Assembly: GCF_041080675.1 (NCBI RefSeq)
Contig: NZ_CP163521.1
Coordinates: 248,001 to 312,000, forward strand
DNA from: Streptomyces sp. cg36
GTDB taxonomy: Bacteria; Actinomycetota; Actinomycetes; Streptomycetales; Streptomycetaceae
Length of the DNA stretch: 64,000 bases
Direction: 5' to 3'
Shown: positions 56,522-64,000 of the stretch, one piece after another
How the letters are laid out: each line of letters starts with the position of its first letter
Position numbering within the stretch: position 1 is the first letter of the stretch
Position numbers and translations under genes: made by a program
Notes under the pieces: model-generated
Told to the model about the DNA's origin: nothing
What the model saw: the letters and a program-made list of their open reading frames with translations, nothing else
Database searches by the model: none

Positions 56522-56725
56522 CGCGCACCCCCCGATCACGGAGCCGAAACAAGACGCCGCATGCCTCCCTCATTCCGAGCTAGACCATGCCTGACCAGCG
56601 GAAATCAAGCGATGATGTTCGGTTGAGATACGGCTTCTGAGATCTCTATCGAACCCGGAGCGGTTCCCTCATCCAGTTGCGTCCTGTCGCGGGCCAGCGA
56701 AAAGCACGTTGGGCGCTTTGGGGAG

Positions 56726-57000
56726 GTGAACGACCGTAGGTACCCTGCCGCAGCCGCGCACTACTGGATGGTGCGCGAGAACATGGCGCCCCACCCCGGT
56801 GGCAAGGCCCGAAAAGACAAGTCTGTCTACGCCGTCACCGGCCTGACCGCCGAACAGGCCACCGCCGCCCGGCTCGCCCAACTGATCCGTGGCCACGGGA
56901 AGACCGAGGCCCGGCACCACGTGAGAGACGTGACGTTCACCGAGGACCTCACAGCTGCGCACCGGGACCGCTCGGGCCGCCCGGAGCCGTGGTCCCGGCC
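56726..57000 (+). pseudogene. ISAs1-family transposase remnant
   Basis: The stretch APHPGGKARKDKSVYAVTGL, TAEQATAARLAQLIRGHGKT, EARHHVRDVTFTEDLTAAH corresponds to the C-terminal part of ISAs1 (H-repeat) transposases ('..YAVTSL..', 'IRGHW.IEN.LHWVRDVTF.ED'). The diagnostic W and N are altered (RGHGKTEARHHVRD), the N-terminus is missing, and the sequence after EDLTAAH turns to nonsense. Confidence 0.75.
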
Positions 57001-57495
57001 GGGCTCGCGCGCCTGCTGGCTCAACTTGCCGGGCCCTACGACTTCTGGGACCGCCCTGATGGGCACTTCGGTCCGCTGACGGAGGCCTACCAGCTGTCTG
57101 CCGGGGACCGGGCGCACGCCAACTCCCTCTGCCTCGCCCGACGCCGAGCCGACGTGCTCTTCGCGATCCTCCGCGATGGGGCTTCCATCAACCGCTCCCT
57201 TTTGCCTCTTGACCGAAGCAATAGAGGCCCCGCCATCCCGCCGGAGCGATCCAGCGCCTCGACCCACTTCTCGCGCACAAGAAGCATACCAACTCGCCAC
57301 GCAGTAACACGACTTGCGCGAAGAAGGCGGCTGCCCGCTGATCGCAGCAGGGCAATCCACCCTTGCCGTGAAGTTTCCGAAACATTAAGTCCACGTTGAA
57401 TACGCCTATCCCTGTTGATCATGCCGGGCTCATCTGAATATATTGATTCAGGTAGCCCTCCGGACGGCATTCAATCACTACCGAGGAGTCACAAG
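57001..57495. other. further transposase scraps and promoter region of the right-hand peptide operon
   Basis: Near 57040-57180 the plus strand reads HFGPLTEAYQLSAGDRAHAN then SLCLARRRADVLFAILRDG, which resembles the C-terminal part of IS110-type transposases, without a complete gene. From about 57370 on the DNA is lower in GC and should carry the promoter of the operon that begins at 57496; GAGGAG (57483-57488) precedes its first start. Confidence 0.55.
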
Positions 57496-57657
57496 ATGGC
57501 CACGACAGCTACCGCTCCGATCGCACCCTCCGCTCCCGAGGAGGCGGACCGGGTGGACACCGTTCCGGCGTACATCCCCACCATCGAGGAAACCGTCAAG
57601 GCAAGCGGTGGCCACATGCAGGCTGCCGAAGACCCGACGCCGAACATCGTTTCCTAA
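57496..57657 (+). CDS. candidate RiPP precursor peptide with C-terminal Ser, 53 aa
   Basis: ATG 57496 is 7 bases after GAGGAG. The peptide reads MATTATAPIAPSAPEEADRV, DTVPAYIPTIEETVKASGGH, MQAAEDPTPNIVS. The first half is an Ala/Pro leader, and the C-terminus (EDPTPNIVS) is a plausible core ending in a Ser. It lies 43 bases before a TP-methylase-fold methyltransferase of the borosin type, followed by two HPr-kinase-like genes and an ABC exporter, the gene order expected of a peptide, tailoring enzymes and transporter. The precursor role is inferred from context; the sequence has no signal peptide or membrane helix. Confidence 0.72.
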   Translation: MATTATAPIAPSAPEEADRVDTVPAYIPTIEETVKASGGHMQAAEDPTPNIVS

Positions 57658-57700
57658 GTTCATCAAGAGAATCCCAAGAGAGTATTTAGAGGGTCATCGG

Positions 57701-58516
57701 GTGCGCATGAAGCGTGAAGACCTGCGCGTCCCCGATGCTCAGGCCGACCTTTATCTGGTCGGTCTGGGCATCGGGGGATTTGATCGCAGGAGTGTAGAAG
57801 TTGACAACCTGCTGAAGAGCGCGCAGAAAGTGCTGCACCTGACGGCATTTGACGCTGATCTTCGGCGCCTCTCCGCGGGGGACGTCGTCGATCTTGAGCA
57901 GGTCTACGGAACGGGCTCTGATCCACGGCAGGCATACCAAGAGATGGCCACGCAGGCACTTCTCGCCGGGGTGGACGCTCGGGGTAAGGGGTATGCGTGT
58001 TTTCTCACCTACGGTCACCCGCTGTTCCTTGTCGACTCCGGATGGTGGATTGAACAAGCAGCAGCTGAGTACGGCATCACGGTCAAGGCAATCCCAGCCA
58101 CCTCTTTCCTGGATTCACTGCTGATCGACCTGGGAGCCAGGTTTGACCGTGCGGTGCAGTCCTACGAGGCAAATGTCTTCTTTAGGTATCAGATCCAACC
58201 AGACATCAGGTTCCCTGTCGTGCTGTCTCAGTTCGGGTCCTTTGGCGTGGGCCGACTGAGGCAGCGGGACAACCTCTACGGTCGGCTCGCCCCGCTCACC
58301 CGACGTCTCCGTGACCTCTATCCCACGGACCGGCCCGTGGCCGCAGTTTTGTCGGCCTGGCGAGCGGACATGGCGCCCCAGATCGCACATACGACCGTGG
58401 GTGAGATCGACACCCTCGCCTCCAGTAGCCACAGCGGTATGAGCCTCTATATCGGAGGGAGTGAAGAGTGGACACGTTCCCGACGGAACTCGATACTCTA
58501 TCCTCGACCCGCCTGA
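57701..58516 (+). CDS. tetrapyrrole-methylase-fold methyltransferase (borosin-type candidate)
   Basis: GTG 57701 has GAGGG 7 bases upstream (ATG 57707 is the next start). The 271-residue product matches TP-methylases: ADLYLVGLGIGGFDRRSVEV (N-terminal GxGxG), VLHLTAFDADLRRLSAGDVV, YACFLTYGHPLFLVDSGWWI (the SAM-site 'YGHP'), TVKAIPATSFLDSLLIDLGA and FPVVLSQFGSFGVGRLRQ. The 'Y-G-H-P..' loop and the 'SF.DSLLIDLG' turn are those of borosin backbone N-methyltransferases, which methylate the amides of a peptide that is either fused or, in split systems, separate. The stop overlaps the next gene by 49 bases. The substrate is expected to be the 53-residue peptide, not shown. Confidence 0.82.
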   Translation: MRMKREDLRVPDAQADLYLVGLGIGGFDRRSVEVDNLLKSAQKVLHLTAFDADLRRLSAGDVVDLEQVYGTGSDPRQAYQEMATQALLAGVDARGKGYACFLTYGHPLFLVDSGWWIEQAAAEYGITVKAIPATSFLDSLLIDLGARFDRAVQSYEANVFFRYQIQPDIRFPVVLSQFGSFGVGRLRQRDNLYGRLAPLTRRLRDLYPTDRPVAAVLSAWRADMAPQIAHTTVGEIDTLASSSHSGMSLYIGGSEEWTRSRRNSILYPRPA

Positions 58517-59289
58517 ATTTCTGGGGAATAGACGTCATGCTGCTGCTTCAGAGCAGCTATGATATCTCCCATATCTCGTATTACTTCCAGGACTATCTGG
58601 TTCCCGCATCAGATCGGGCACCACTACTCACCGTGGCGCTCACCTCGGAATCTCACAGCTTCATCGGTGAACGTGCGGGTTCACTCAAGCGCGTCCACGT
58701 AAGATGCCATAACGGGCCTTGGGAAATATACGACGAGTATAGAAACTATCCGCAGCGCCCGACGCCATTCCCCCCGTTTGCGTTATGGCCACTGAATAGA
58801 TACATTCGCACGGTTCACGCTAGCGCCGCCACCCCGCCTGATACCCCTGGCAAATCTATTCTCTTGCACGGACCGTCACGCTCGGGTAAATCTGCCCTCC
58901 TCTTGGAACTCCTTAACCGAGGGTGGGGGTTCGTCTGCGACGACACGGCGCTTATCGAGGCCCGTGACACGACACTGACGTACAGCCGTCCCATCGGCAT
59001 CCGGGAACGCACACTGAAGATCCACCCGTGGCTGGCCGCGCACATACGCCGCACGCCCAGCTTCCACACCCCGACGGGTACAACCTGGGCCGTTCATCCA
59101 AACCTACTGCCTAGTCGACGCGCCCCGGCAAGGACTGCGTGGACCTGGACGGCCCGGCTCGCCCCCTCGGCGCGCTATGCGTTCACCCGACAGTCCGACT
59201 CGGAGTGGTCCATCACCATGGACCCCTATCTGCACACACACCGCGCTGCCGCAGACTTGTCTGCGGCCCTTGCCGAGGACAGGACATGA
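58468..59289 (+). CDS. HPr-kinase-like protein 1 of the borosin-type operon
   Basis: GTG 58468 sits after GGAGGGAGTGAA and overlaps the methyltransferase's end. The 273-residue product has the P-loop LLHGPSRSGKSALLLELLNR (Walker A GPSRSGKS), then GWGFVCDDTALIEARDTTLT (the Asp pair of HprK-type kinases) and GIRERTLKIHPWLAAHIRRT. The N-terminal part (YDISHISYYFQDYLVPASDR) is unlike HPr kinase. In RiPP pathways, HprK homologues phosphorylate a Ser at the peptide's C-terminus, which fits the peptide's ending in Ser here. The gene has lower GC and more A/T at third positions than most of the window. Confidence 0.8.
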   Translation: MDTFPTELDTLSSTRLNFWGIDVMLLLQSSYDISHISYYFQDYLVPASDRAPLLTVALTSESHSFIGERAGSLKRVHVRCHNGPWEIYDEYRNYPQRPTPFPPFALWPLNRYIRTVHASAATPPDTPGKSILLHGPSRSGKSALLLELLNRGWGFVCDDTALIEARDTTLTYSRPIGIRERTLKIHPWLAAHIRRTPSFHTPTGTTWAVHPNLLPSRRAPARTAWTWTARLAPSARYAFTRQSDSEWSITMDPYLHTHRAAADLSAALAEDRT

Positions 59290-60197
59290 CGCAATACGGC
59301 AGCCCAAGCCCCGATAGCTCCGGCCACAGCCTCTACTTCGACTTCTATGGGACGGTAACCCGCCTGAGTATCACACAGGCGGACATCGATGCAGCGCTCT
59401 TCTACTTCGGCGGTCAGCGCATCGCTCCAGTCTCCCTCAAGGAGACCGATGTTCAGGTGAGTCTGGACTGCACGGAATGGCCCAGCCGCGGATTCTTCAC
59501 GAGCCTGCTCCGCAAGGACGGGCTGGCCAAGCGCATTCAGATTGACCAGCGCACCGACTCCCAGTGGCAACGGGTGGCAGACCATACCTTCACCACATGG
59601 TCGAGCATTCCTTCCCCCCTCCCACCCTTCCGGTATTCGAGCCTGTGGAACACCCTCGCTGTAGCAGCCGGCACATGCCTGCGCCTGCCCGACAGCAGCG
59701 GGCTTCTCCTGACCGGAGACAACTATGTCGGCAAGACCTCGGCAGCCCTAGAGTTGTGCGATCGGGGAGCCCGCCTGATTAGCGACAGCCTGGCCGTACT
59801 GAACGTGAACACCGGGTACTTTCTGCGGCACGACAGCCCCATCGGCTTCCGCCGTGCTTCCAGGCGCCAGCACCTCGCGAAGATCACCAGCATCAACCAT
59901 CAGGAAACAGTTTCCCCTGACACCGGACTCGTGCTCCTTGCCCGTCCTGAGGATGTTCTTGGACGACCCAACCTTGACCGGGCGAAGGTGCAGCACGTGG
60001 TCCGGCTGGTCCGCCAGGAGGCTCCGACCGGCCACGCCTCCTGGCAGGAAACGGATACCTCTCGGTGGTTCTCCGGCGTTGACCCTGCAGACATACGCAG
60101 TCGGCTCCCACCTCGTACGCGCATCGTGACCGTGGCCCCCGAAGCCACTCCGAGCGAGACGGCTCAGCAAATCCTCGACTCACTGGAGGGGCGCTGA
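59286..60197 (+). CDS. HPr-kinase-like protein 2 of the borosin-type operon
   Basis: ATG 59286 overlaps the previous TGA (ATGA). The 303-residue product has an N-terminal region (YFDFYGTVTRLSITQADIDA) and LLLTGDNYVGKTSAALELCD (Walker A GDNYVGKTS), then RGARLISDSLAVLNVNTGYF and SPIGFRRASRRQHLAKITSI. It is a distant relative of the protein encoded just upstream. Two tandem HprK-like genes suggest a kinase and a phosphatase or a two-subunit enzyme, but either could be regulatory. Confidence 0.78.
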   Translation: MTQYGSPSPDSSGHSLYFDFYGTVTRLSITQADIDAALFYFGGQRIAPVSLKETDVQVSLDCTEWPSRGFFTSLLRKDGLAKRIQIDQRTDSQWQRVADHTFTTWSSIPSPLPPFRYSSLWNTLAVAAGTCLRLPDSSGLLLTGDNYVGKTSAALELCDRGARLISDSLAVLNVNTGYFLRHDSPIGFRRASRRQHLAKITSINHQETVSPDTGLVLLARPEDVLGRPNLDRAKVQHVVRLVRQEAPTGHASWQETDTSRWFSGVDPADIRSRLPPRTRIVTVAPEATPSETAQQILDSLEGR

Positions 60198-60210
60198 TGG
60201 CGGAGGCGAC

Positions 60211-60921
60211 ATGCTGACCCTGGAACGTATCGCCAAAACCTACCCTAAGAGCACCACCCCGGCCCTGCAAGACGTGTCATTCTCTCTCGATGCAGGGGAG
60301 GTGGTCGCCCTGATCGGGCACAATGGGGCAGGCAAATCCACTCTGTTCGACATCGTCGCCGGGCTGAAGCGTCCCGACCAGGGTGCCGTACGACTTTCGG
60401 TACCCCGGCACGATTTCGGCTGGTGCCCGCAGCGCGAAATCATCGACTGGTCTCTGACGGTGCGCCAGAACGTGGAATTGGGCCTGGCGCTCCGCAAGGG
60501 TTCTCGGCGCAATGTCCGGCAAGAAGTGGTCGAAATCTGTGAAGTGGTCGCGCTGCAGAAAAAGTTGGACAACCAGGCAGAGACCCTGTCCGGAGGCGAG
60601 CTGAGGCGCTGCCAGATAGCCCGAGCCATAGCCGGTCGTCCTCGCCTCATGCTCCTGGACGAACCGACCACCGGGCTGGACCCCGACGCCATCGCTCGTG
60701 TCTTCACCTACTTGCGCGAGAGCGCGCTGAACTCTGGTGCGGCGCTGGTCAGTACGCATGAGACGTCGCGGTTCGCCGACCACTGCACACGTGTCATTGC
60801 CCTGCACGGTGGTCGTGTAGTTGCCGACGCACCCACCGCCGCTTTCCTGGAACCCGTCCCGGGATCCACCGACCTTTGGGACGGATATCAACTCCTGACG
60901 GCAGACCTGGACGGCTCATGA
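60211..60921 (+). CDS. ABC transporter ATP-binding protein
   Basis: ATG 60211 has GGAGGCGAC upstream. The 236-residue protein has Walker A GHNGAGKSTLFDIV, Q-loop FGWCPQREIIDW, signature TLSGGELRRCQIARAIAGRP, Walker B LMLLDEPTTGLDPD and the switch His (LVSTHETSRF). It pairs with the membrane protein that follows to export the operon's product, probably the modified peptide; the protein starts 13 bases after the previous stop. Confidence 0.95.
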   Translation: MLTLERIAKTYPKSTTPALQDVSFSLDAGEVVALIGHNGAGKSTLFDIVAGLKRPDQGAVRLSVPRHDFGWCPQREIIDWSLTVRQNVELGLALRKGSRRNVRQEVVEICEVVALQKKLDNQAETLSGGELRRCQIARAIAGRPRLMLLDEPTTGLDPDAIARVFTYLRESALNSGAALVSTHETSRFADHCTRVIALHGGRVVADAPTAAFLEPVPGSTDLWDGYQLLTADLDGS

Positions 60922-61697
60922 CTTCCACTCGCGTCAGTCTTGACCGGGTACTCGTCGCTGCACGTTTCCATACGGCCTCCATGTGGAACTGGCGGCAGGT
61001 CTACTATGGACGCATCATCGAGCCCGTCACCTACTTCGTGTTCCTCGCTGTCGGCATTGGCGGGGCACTCGCATCGGCCGACGGTCGACACCCTGAGGAC
61101 TACCTGTCCTTCGTGATCCCCGGGATGATCGCCATGCTCGCCTTCCGGTCGTCGACTGCGGCCATGTCAGACGTCGCCAACGATCGCAAGTGGGGTGTCT
61201 TCGCCTTCTACCGCATGTATGGCGGTGGCGTGGCTGGCTATCTGGCCAGCATCCTTATTGTCCTGACCGGCATGTTCCTCGTTCAACTTGCTCTCATCCT
61301 CGTGATTGCCGTGCCACTCGGTGGTCTTGTCGGCACGTCCGGTGGACGGCTGGCCAGCGCCCTAGCAACGGGCGTGCTGGCAAGCGTTGGCTGGACAGCA
61401 GTCGGCGCGGCGGTCGCCACGCGAGTGCATTCGTACGCGACGCGTAACCTCATCGTGTCCGTCATCACGCTTCCAGTGATTCTCGCGGCGCCACTCTTCT
61501 ATCCGTTGAAGTCGGCCCCCGAATACTTGAAGATCATCGCCCGTGTCGACCCTCTCACTTACCAGGTCGACTGGCTGCGCGATGTGTGGTCCGGCTCGCT
61601 CGATGGGCTCCTCTGGTCGGCGATCTGGGCGCTCCTGACGTCCGCAGGCGCTCTCTCTCTGCTCCGTCGCGCGGATCCCCTGACGTCAGAGCGATAA
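60918..61697 (+). CDS. ABC-2 type transporter permease
   Basis: ATG 60918 overlaps the ATPase stop (ATGA). The 259-residue protein has six predicted membrane helices typical of ABC-2 permeases: TYFVFLAVGIGGALASADGR, LSFVIPGMIAMLAFRSSTAA, LVQLALILVIAVPLGGLVG, TGVLASVGWTAVGAAVATRV, LIVSVITLPVILAAPLFYPL and LLWSAIWALLTSAGALSLLR. It is the export channel of the operon and its last gene. No terminator hairpin of note follows; an IS end lies about 110 bases on. Confidence 0.93.
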   Translation: MTSTRVSLDRVLVAARFHTASMWNWRQVYYGRIIEPVTYFVFLAVGIGGALASADGRHPEDYLSFVIPGMIAMLAFRSSTAAMSDVANDRKWGVFAFYRMYGGGVAGYLASILIVLTGMFLVQLALILVIAVPLGGLVGTSGGRLASALATGVLASVGWTAVGAAVATRVHSYATRNLIVSVITLPVILAAPLFYPLKSAPEYLKIIARVDPLTYQVDWLRDVWSGSLDGLLWSAIWALLTSAGALSLLRRADPLTSER

Positions 61698-61810
61698 GCG
61701 CGCTAACGACGAGGCGACAACATCGGAGGGGATACCCAAGGGGGGCCAACGCTCCGCGAGTCGGCGGCAGACTTCAAGGACCCGGTGGGGGTGGGCAAAC
61801 GATCACTGGC

Positions 61811-62830
61811 TAACGAGTTGGTGCGTGATAGCGGGTGGGGTGTGTTGGGCTGCTCGGGGGTGTGGTTCAGGTTGTGGCGGTGCGGTCGGAGACGAGGCCG
61901 GCGATGGCTCGGTAGGTGTCGGGGAGGCGGTCGCGGGGGTGGGTCCAGCGGATGAGTTGTTTCCAGCGTTTGTAGTCGGCGAGGGCGTGTTCGACGGTGA
62001 TCCGCTGTGAGGAGTGGTCATGTCGCTGGCGTTCTCGGTGTTCGACGAAGGGCGCTATGGCTCCCGGTCGTAGTTTGCGCGGCGGGGTGAGGGCCTGGCC
62101 GGGGTGGTCACGGCCCAGGCCGAGGTAGCCGTCATCAAGGAGGACCTGGACCAGCCCGAAGTGGTCGAAGCACCCGCTGATACCTGCCGCGCGGGCGGCG
62201 GTCGTGTCATGCATCCGCCCTGGCCTGAGTGTGTCGGCCCACAGTGTGCGGCCGTGGTGGTCGGCGATGACGGTAGCTTTCATCGTGTTCTGCTTCTTCT
62301 TGCCCGACACAAATGCACGCCGGCCGCTGCGGCCCGCGGCGGGGCGGCGGACCTGGACCTCGGTGGCATCCAGCCGCAGCCGGACGTCTTCGGCCTGGGC
62401 GTAGGCGAAGACGTCCTCCAGCGTGCGAAGCCGCACGCCAGGCCGCTCAGGGACCGCGAAGCCCCGTTCTGCCAGCAGCCGGCGTACCTCACCGACCGCA
62501 CGGGTGACGGTGGATCGGTCCACACCGTACAGCAGGGCCAGAACAGAATGCGGCAGATCGTGACGCAAGTGGATCAGCGTGGCCACCAGACGGTCCACGA
62601 AAACCAGCCGGTAGCGGGCACCAGCCCCCAGAGCCCGCTTCCTCTCCCCGCCCCTCGCCTGATACCGGCGACCCTCCACCCCAGCCACCCACGGCCTGGC
62701 CAACTCCGCCACCAGCGACGACAGATGCGCCATCGAGACACCCGTGAACAACGGATGCGCCAGCACTGCCCGATCAACCGTGTCCCTCACCACGAGAGCA
62801 TGCCCACCCGCTATCACGCACCAACTCGTA
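61811..62830 (-). mobile_element. insertion sequence of the IS5/ISL2 DDE type
   Basis: Inverted terminal repeats of 27 bases are identical: ACGAGTTGGTGCGTGATAGC followed by GGGTGGG at 61813-61839, with its complement ending at 62828. They bound an element of about 1.02 kb with one transposase gene on the minus strand. The flanking bases do not form an exact duplication. Confidence 0.85.
61867..62793 (-). CDS. DDE-type transposase (IS5 family)
   Basis: GTG 62793 or 62790 starts the protein (VVRDTVDRAVLAHPLFTGVS); the longer frame upstream runs out of the IS. The 308 residues contain an N-terminal HTH (HSVLALLYGVDRSTVTRAVG) and a DDE nuclease core (RLRLDATEVQVRRP, MKATVIADHHGRTLWADTLR, VQVLLDDGYLGLGRDHPGQA, SSQRITVEHALADYKRWKQL). 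The first Asp is in LDATEV, the second in LLDDGY and the Glu in TVEHALA. The gene is complete and its ends fit the IS, so this copy could be active. Confidence 0.9.
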   Translation of the reverse strand: MVRDTVDRAVLAHPLFTGVSMAHLSSLVAELARPWVAGVEGRRYQARGGERKRALGAGARYRLVFVDRLVATLIHLRHDLPHSVLALLYGVDRSTVTRAVGEVRRLLAERGFAVPERPGVRLRTLEDVFAYAQAEDVRLRLDATEVQVRRPAAGRSGRRAFVSGKKKQNTMKATVIADHHGRTLWADTLRPGRMHDTTAARAAGISGCFDHFGLVQVLLDDGYLGLGRDHPGQALTPPRKLRPGAIAPFVEHRERQRHDHSSQRITVEHALADYKRWKQLIRWTHPRDRLPDTYRAIAGLVSDRTATT

Positions 62831-62940
62831 AGTACACGGCGTCGACCATCTCGGGCTCGTCGCAGGCTTCGATCAGAGTGGCCCTGACCGGGGAGAAGGC
62901 ACACTGGGCGACGGCAGGTTCGATCAGCTAGTCGCCCTCC

Positions 62941-63375
62941 TTGCCCAGCGGCACCGCGGCGGGGCCCGCCTCCCTGCTCGCCGTCCACATCCCGCGCAGC
63001 GTGCCGGCCCCGGGCCCCGCGACGGGGGCGTACCTGGAGGCGGTCGTGCTGCGCACGGTCAAGACCGGCGGCTCCTCCGGCCCGGCGCCGGCCGTCGTGC
63101 TGGTGACCACCGGCCGCGACCATCTGGTGATCCTGCCCGAATGCGGCGAGGCCGACCGGCTCGCGGCCGTCATCGAGCACACCGTCTGGCACCCCGGCAT
63201 CGCCGTGCACCTGGTCGGCCTGGCACCCAGCAGGAACGAACGGCTCATCACCACACTGGAATCGCTCCTCGCCACCACCCCCCGCACCACTGCCTGGGAG
63301 CAGCTGGAACGACTGGCCGGCCCCCATCCGCAGGAGGGCTACTGCATCTACTGCCGGCGGGAGAGCACCGGGTAG
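62941..63375 (+). CDS. hypothetical protein, 144 aa
   Basis: TTG 62941 follows CCCTCC and has no good ribosome-binding site. The frame is open and protein-like: AYLEAVVLRTVKTGGSSGPA, PAVVLVTTGRDHLVILPECG, LITTLESLLATTPRTTAWEQ and YCIYCRRESTG (C-x2-C at the end). It lies about 110 bases from the IS end, and another frame upstream reads GRFDQLVALLAQRHRGGA. The true 5' end may have been lost when the IS inserted. Function unknown. Confidence 0.55.
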   Translation: MPSGTAAGPASLLAVHIPRSVPAPGPATGAYLEAVVLRTVKTGGSSGPAPAVVLVTTGRDHLVILPECGEADRLAAVIEHTVWHPGIAVHLVGLAPSRNERLITTLESLLATTPRTTAWEQLERLAGPHPQEGYCIYCRRESTG

Positions 63376-63456
63376 CGACCGCACGGCGGACTGTCCCAGC
63401 TCCGGTGGATCCTTGGATGCACGCCGGTCGCCGGGGGTGAGGCCCACCCTGTGGTG

Positions 63457-63702
63457 TCAGCGCAGGCGGCCGAGGTGGATGACGCTGACGCGGACCTGCT
63501 GGTCGCTGATCTCGTACATCACGCGGTAGGCCCCGACATGGATGCGCAGCACGTCGGCACTGCCGAACGCGCCTTTGGGCCGTGGTTCCTCGGCGAGGTG
63601 GTCGACGGCGGTGAACACCTGGCGCACCCCGTCGGGGTCGTCCTTGGCGAAGCGTGCGGCCTGGGCGAGCGCCTCGGGTTCCCAGATGACCTCGTAGGTC
63701 AC
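63457..63702 (-). CDS. RelE/ParE-family toxin
   Basis: GTG 63702 overlaps the antitoxin's TGA. The 81-residue product has the RelE fold: TYEVIWEPEALAQAARFAKD, DPDGVRQVFTAVDHLAEEPR, GAYRVMYEISDQQVRVSVIH, LGRLR. RelE toxins cleave mRNA on the ribosome, while ParE toxins poison gyrase; the Arg in GAYRVMYE and the late HLGRLR fit the RelE side. Confidence 0.92.
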   Translation of the reverse strand: MTYEVIWEPEALAQAARFAKDDPDGVRQVFTAVDHLAEEPRPKGAFGSADVLRIHVGAYRVMYEISDQQVRVSVIHLGRLR

Positions 63703-63959
63703 GCCTCAGCTCCGCCGAACACACGCCGGTACGCCTCGTCGTGCGGGACGCCGGCGTTCTCGCCCCTCGCCTGGCGCGCCCGGTAGGCGGCCAGCGCACG
63801 CAGTTCCTGCAGTTCCAGGGCGTCGGCGGGGCTGACCAGTATCGCGACGGTCTGCCCGTGGTCGGTGATGGCGACCGGTTCGCGGGTGGCGCTGACCTCG
63901 CGTGCGATGGCGCCCAGGCGGGCGCGGGCTTCCACGATCGAGTACGTGCTCTCCGTCAT
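63699..63959 (-). CDS. Phd/YefM-family antitoxin
   Basis: ATG 63959 (MTESTYSIVEARARLGAIAR) starts an 86-residue product; a GTG two codons upstream is possible. The N-terminal half is a Phd/YefM DNA-binding domain (SATREPVAITDHGQTVAILV), followed by SPADALELQELRALAAYRAR and a C-terminal tail (RQARGENAGVPHDEAYRRVF) that binds the toxin. It lies directly upstream of the RelE gene with a 4-base overlap. Confidence 0.93.
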   Translation of the reverse strand: MTESTYSIVEARARLGAIAREVSATREPVAITDHGQTVAILVSPADALELQELRALAAYRARQARGENAGVPHDEAYRRVFGGAEA

Positions 63960-63984
63960 GCACACCAGTGTACGGAAGTGTGCA
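63959..63984. promoter_or_regulatory. inverted repeat at the TA promoter, likely autoregulatory operator
   Basis: TGCACAC (63959-63965) is the exact inverse of GTGTGCA (63978-63984) with 12 bases between, overlapping the start codon of the antitoxin. Phd/YefM proteins repress their own promoter through such symmetric sites. Confidence 0.6.
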
Positions 63985-64000
63985 CTATCCCGCTCGCTTC

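Larger units (their letters stand above)
54990..56638 (+). mobile_element. insertion sequence (IS5-type transposase) with a passenger gene
   Basis: Terminal inverted repeats AGAAGCTGTATCTCAACCGA (54990-55009) and, read from the right end, AGAAGCCGTATCTCAACCGA (complement of 56619-56638) differ in one base. The element of about 1.65 kb holds a plus-strand transposase (55134-56052) and, converging with it, a minus-strand passenger gene (56000-56521). The flanks read TTA and TGA, so no clear target duplication is present; the ends may have been altered. Confidence 0.85.

Overview
The window is high-GC actinobacterial DNA with Streptomyces-type gene families (WhiB-like regulator, DUF2637 and DUF5999 proteins, DUF6415 'natural product biosynthesis' proteins, ALF-repeat polymorphic toxin, TPR-type regulators). 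I see no ribosomal, tRNA or central-metabolism genes. Three insertion sequences, further transposase scraps, a polymorphic toxin, a defence-like pair and three peptide-type gene clusters point to an accessory region: a large plasmid, an integrated element or a chromosome arm.

Left part (1-14 kb). A minus-strand string of small plasmid-type genes around a WhiB-like protein leads into a coiled-coil DUF2637 membrane protein cut by the window edge. A plus-strand chain with GTGA overlaps follows (ABM-fold monooxygenase-like protein, HTH-TPR regulator, second HTH protein, isochorismatase-like hydrolase, flavoprotein). Next come a winged-helix protein whose start lies in an exceptional RNA-type hairpin and a CoiA-like gene split by an in-frame TAG.

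Secretion and conflict block (14-40 kb). A secreted ALF-repeat/HINT toxin with an SCP1.201/DddA-like deaminase tip is followed by its Imm1-type immunity gene. Then come secreted proteins (a trypsin fold lacking catalytic His and Ser, a phospholipase A2-like enzyme, an RCC1-repeat protein, three of unknown function), two lipoproteins, a pentapeptide-repeat membrane protein, and a Hachiman-like HamA/HamB pair whose helicase gene carries an in-frame TAG.

Peptide natural-product region (42.9-61.7 kb). Two inverted, divergent modules share the same parts: a DUF6415 gene facing away from an HTH-TPR regulator that is followed by a GNAT acetyltransferase. The first continues into an HPr-kinase-like ATPase. 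The second runs from a DUF6415 frame that ends in a candidate precursor peptide into TfuA, YcaO, methyltransferase and GpsA-like genes, a plausible thioamidated RiPP cluster. To the right of an IS lies a third, lower-GC operon: a 53-residue precursor-like peptide ending in Ser, a tetrapyrrole-methylase-fold (borosin-type) methyltransferase, two HPr-kinase-like ATPases and a two-gene ABC exporter. The window closes with another IS, a hypothetical gene and a RelE/Phd-type toxin-antitoxin pair.

All assignments come from reading the sequence without database searches. Family names are recognition-level calls; start codons were chosen from ribosome-binding sites and overlaps.
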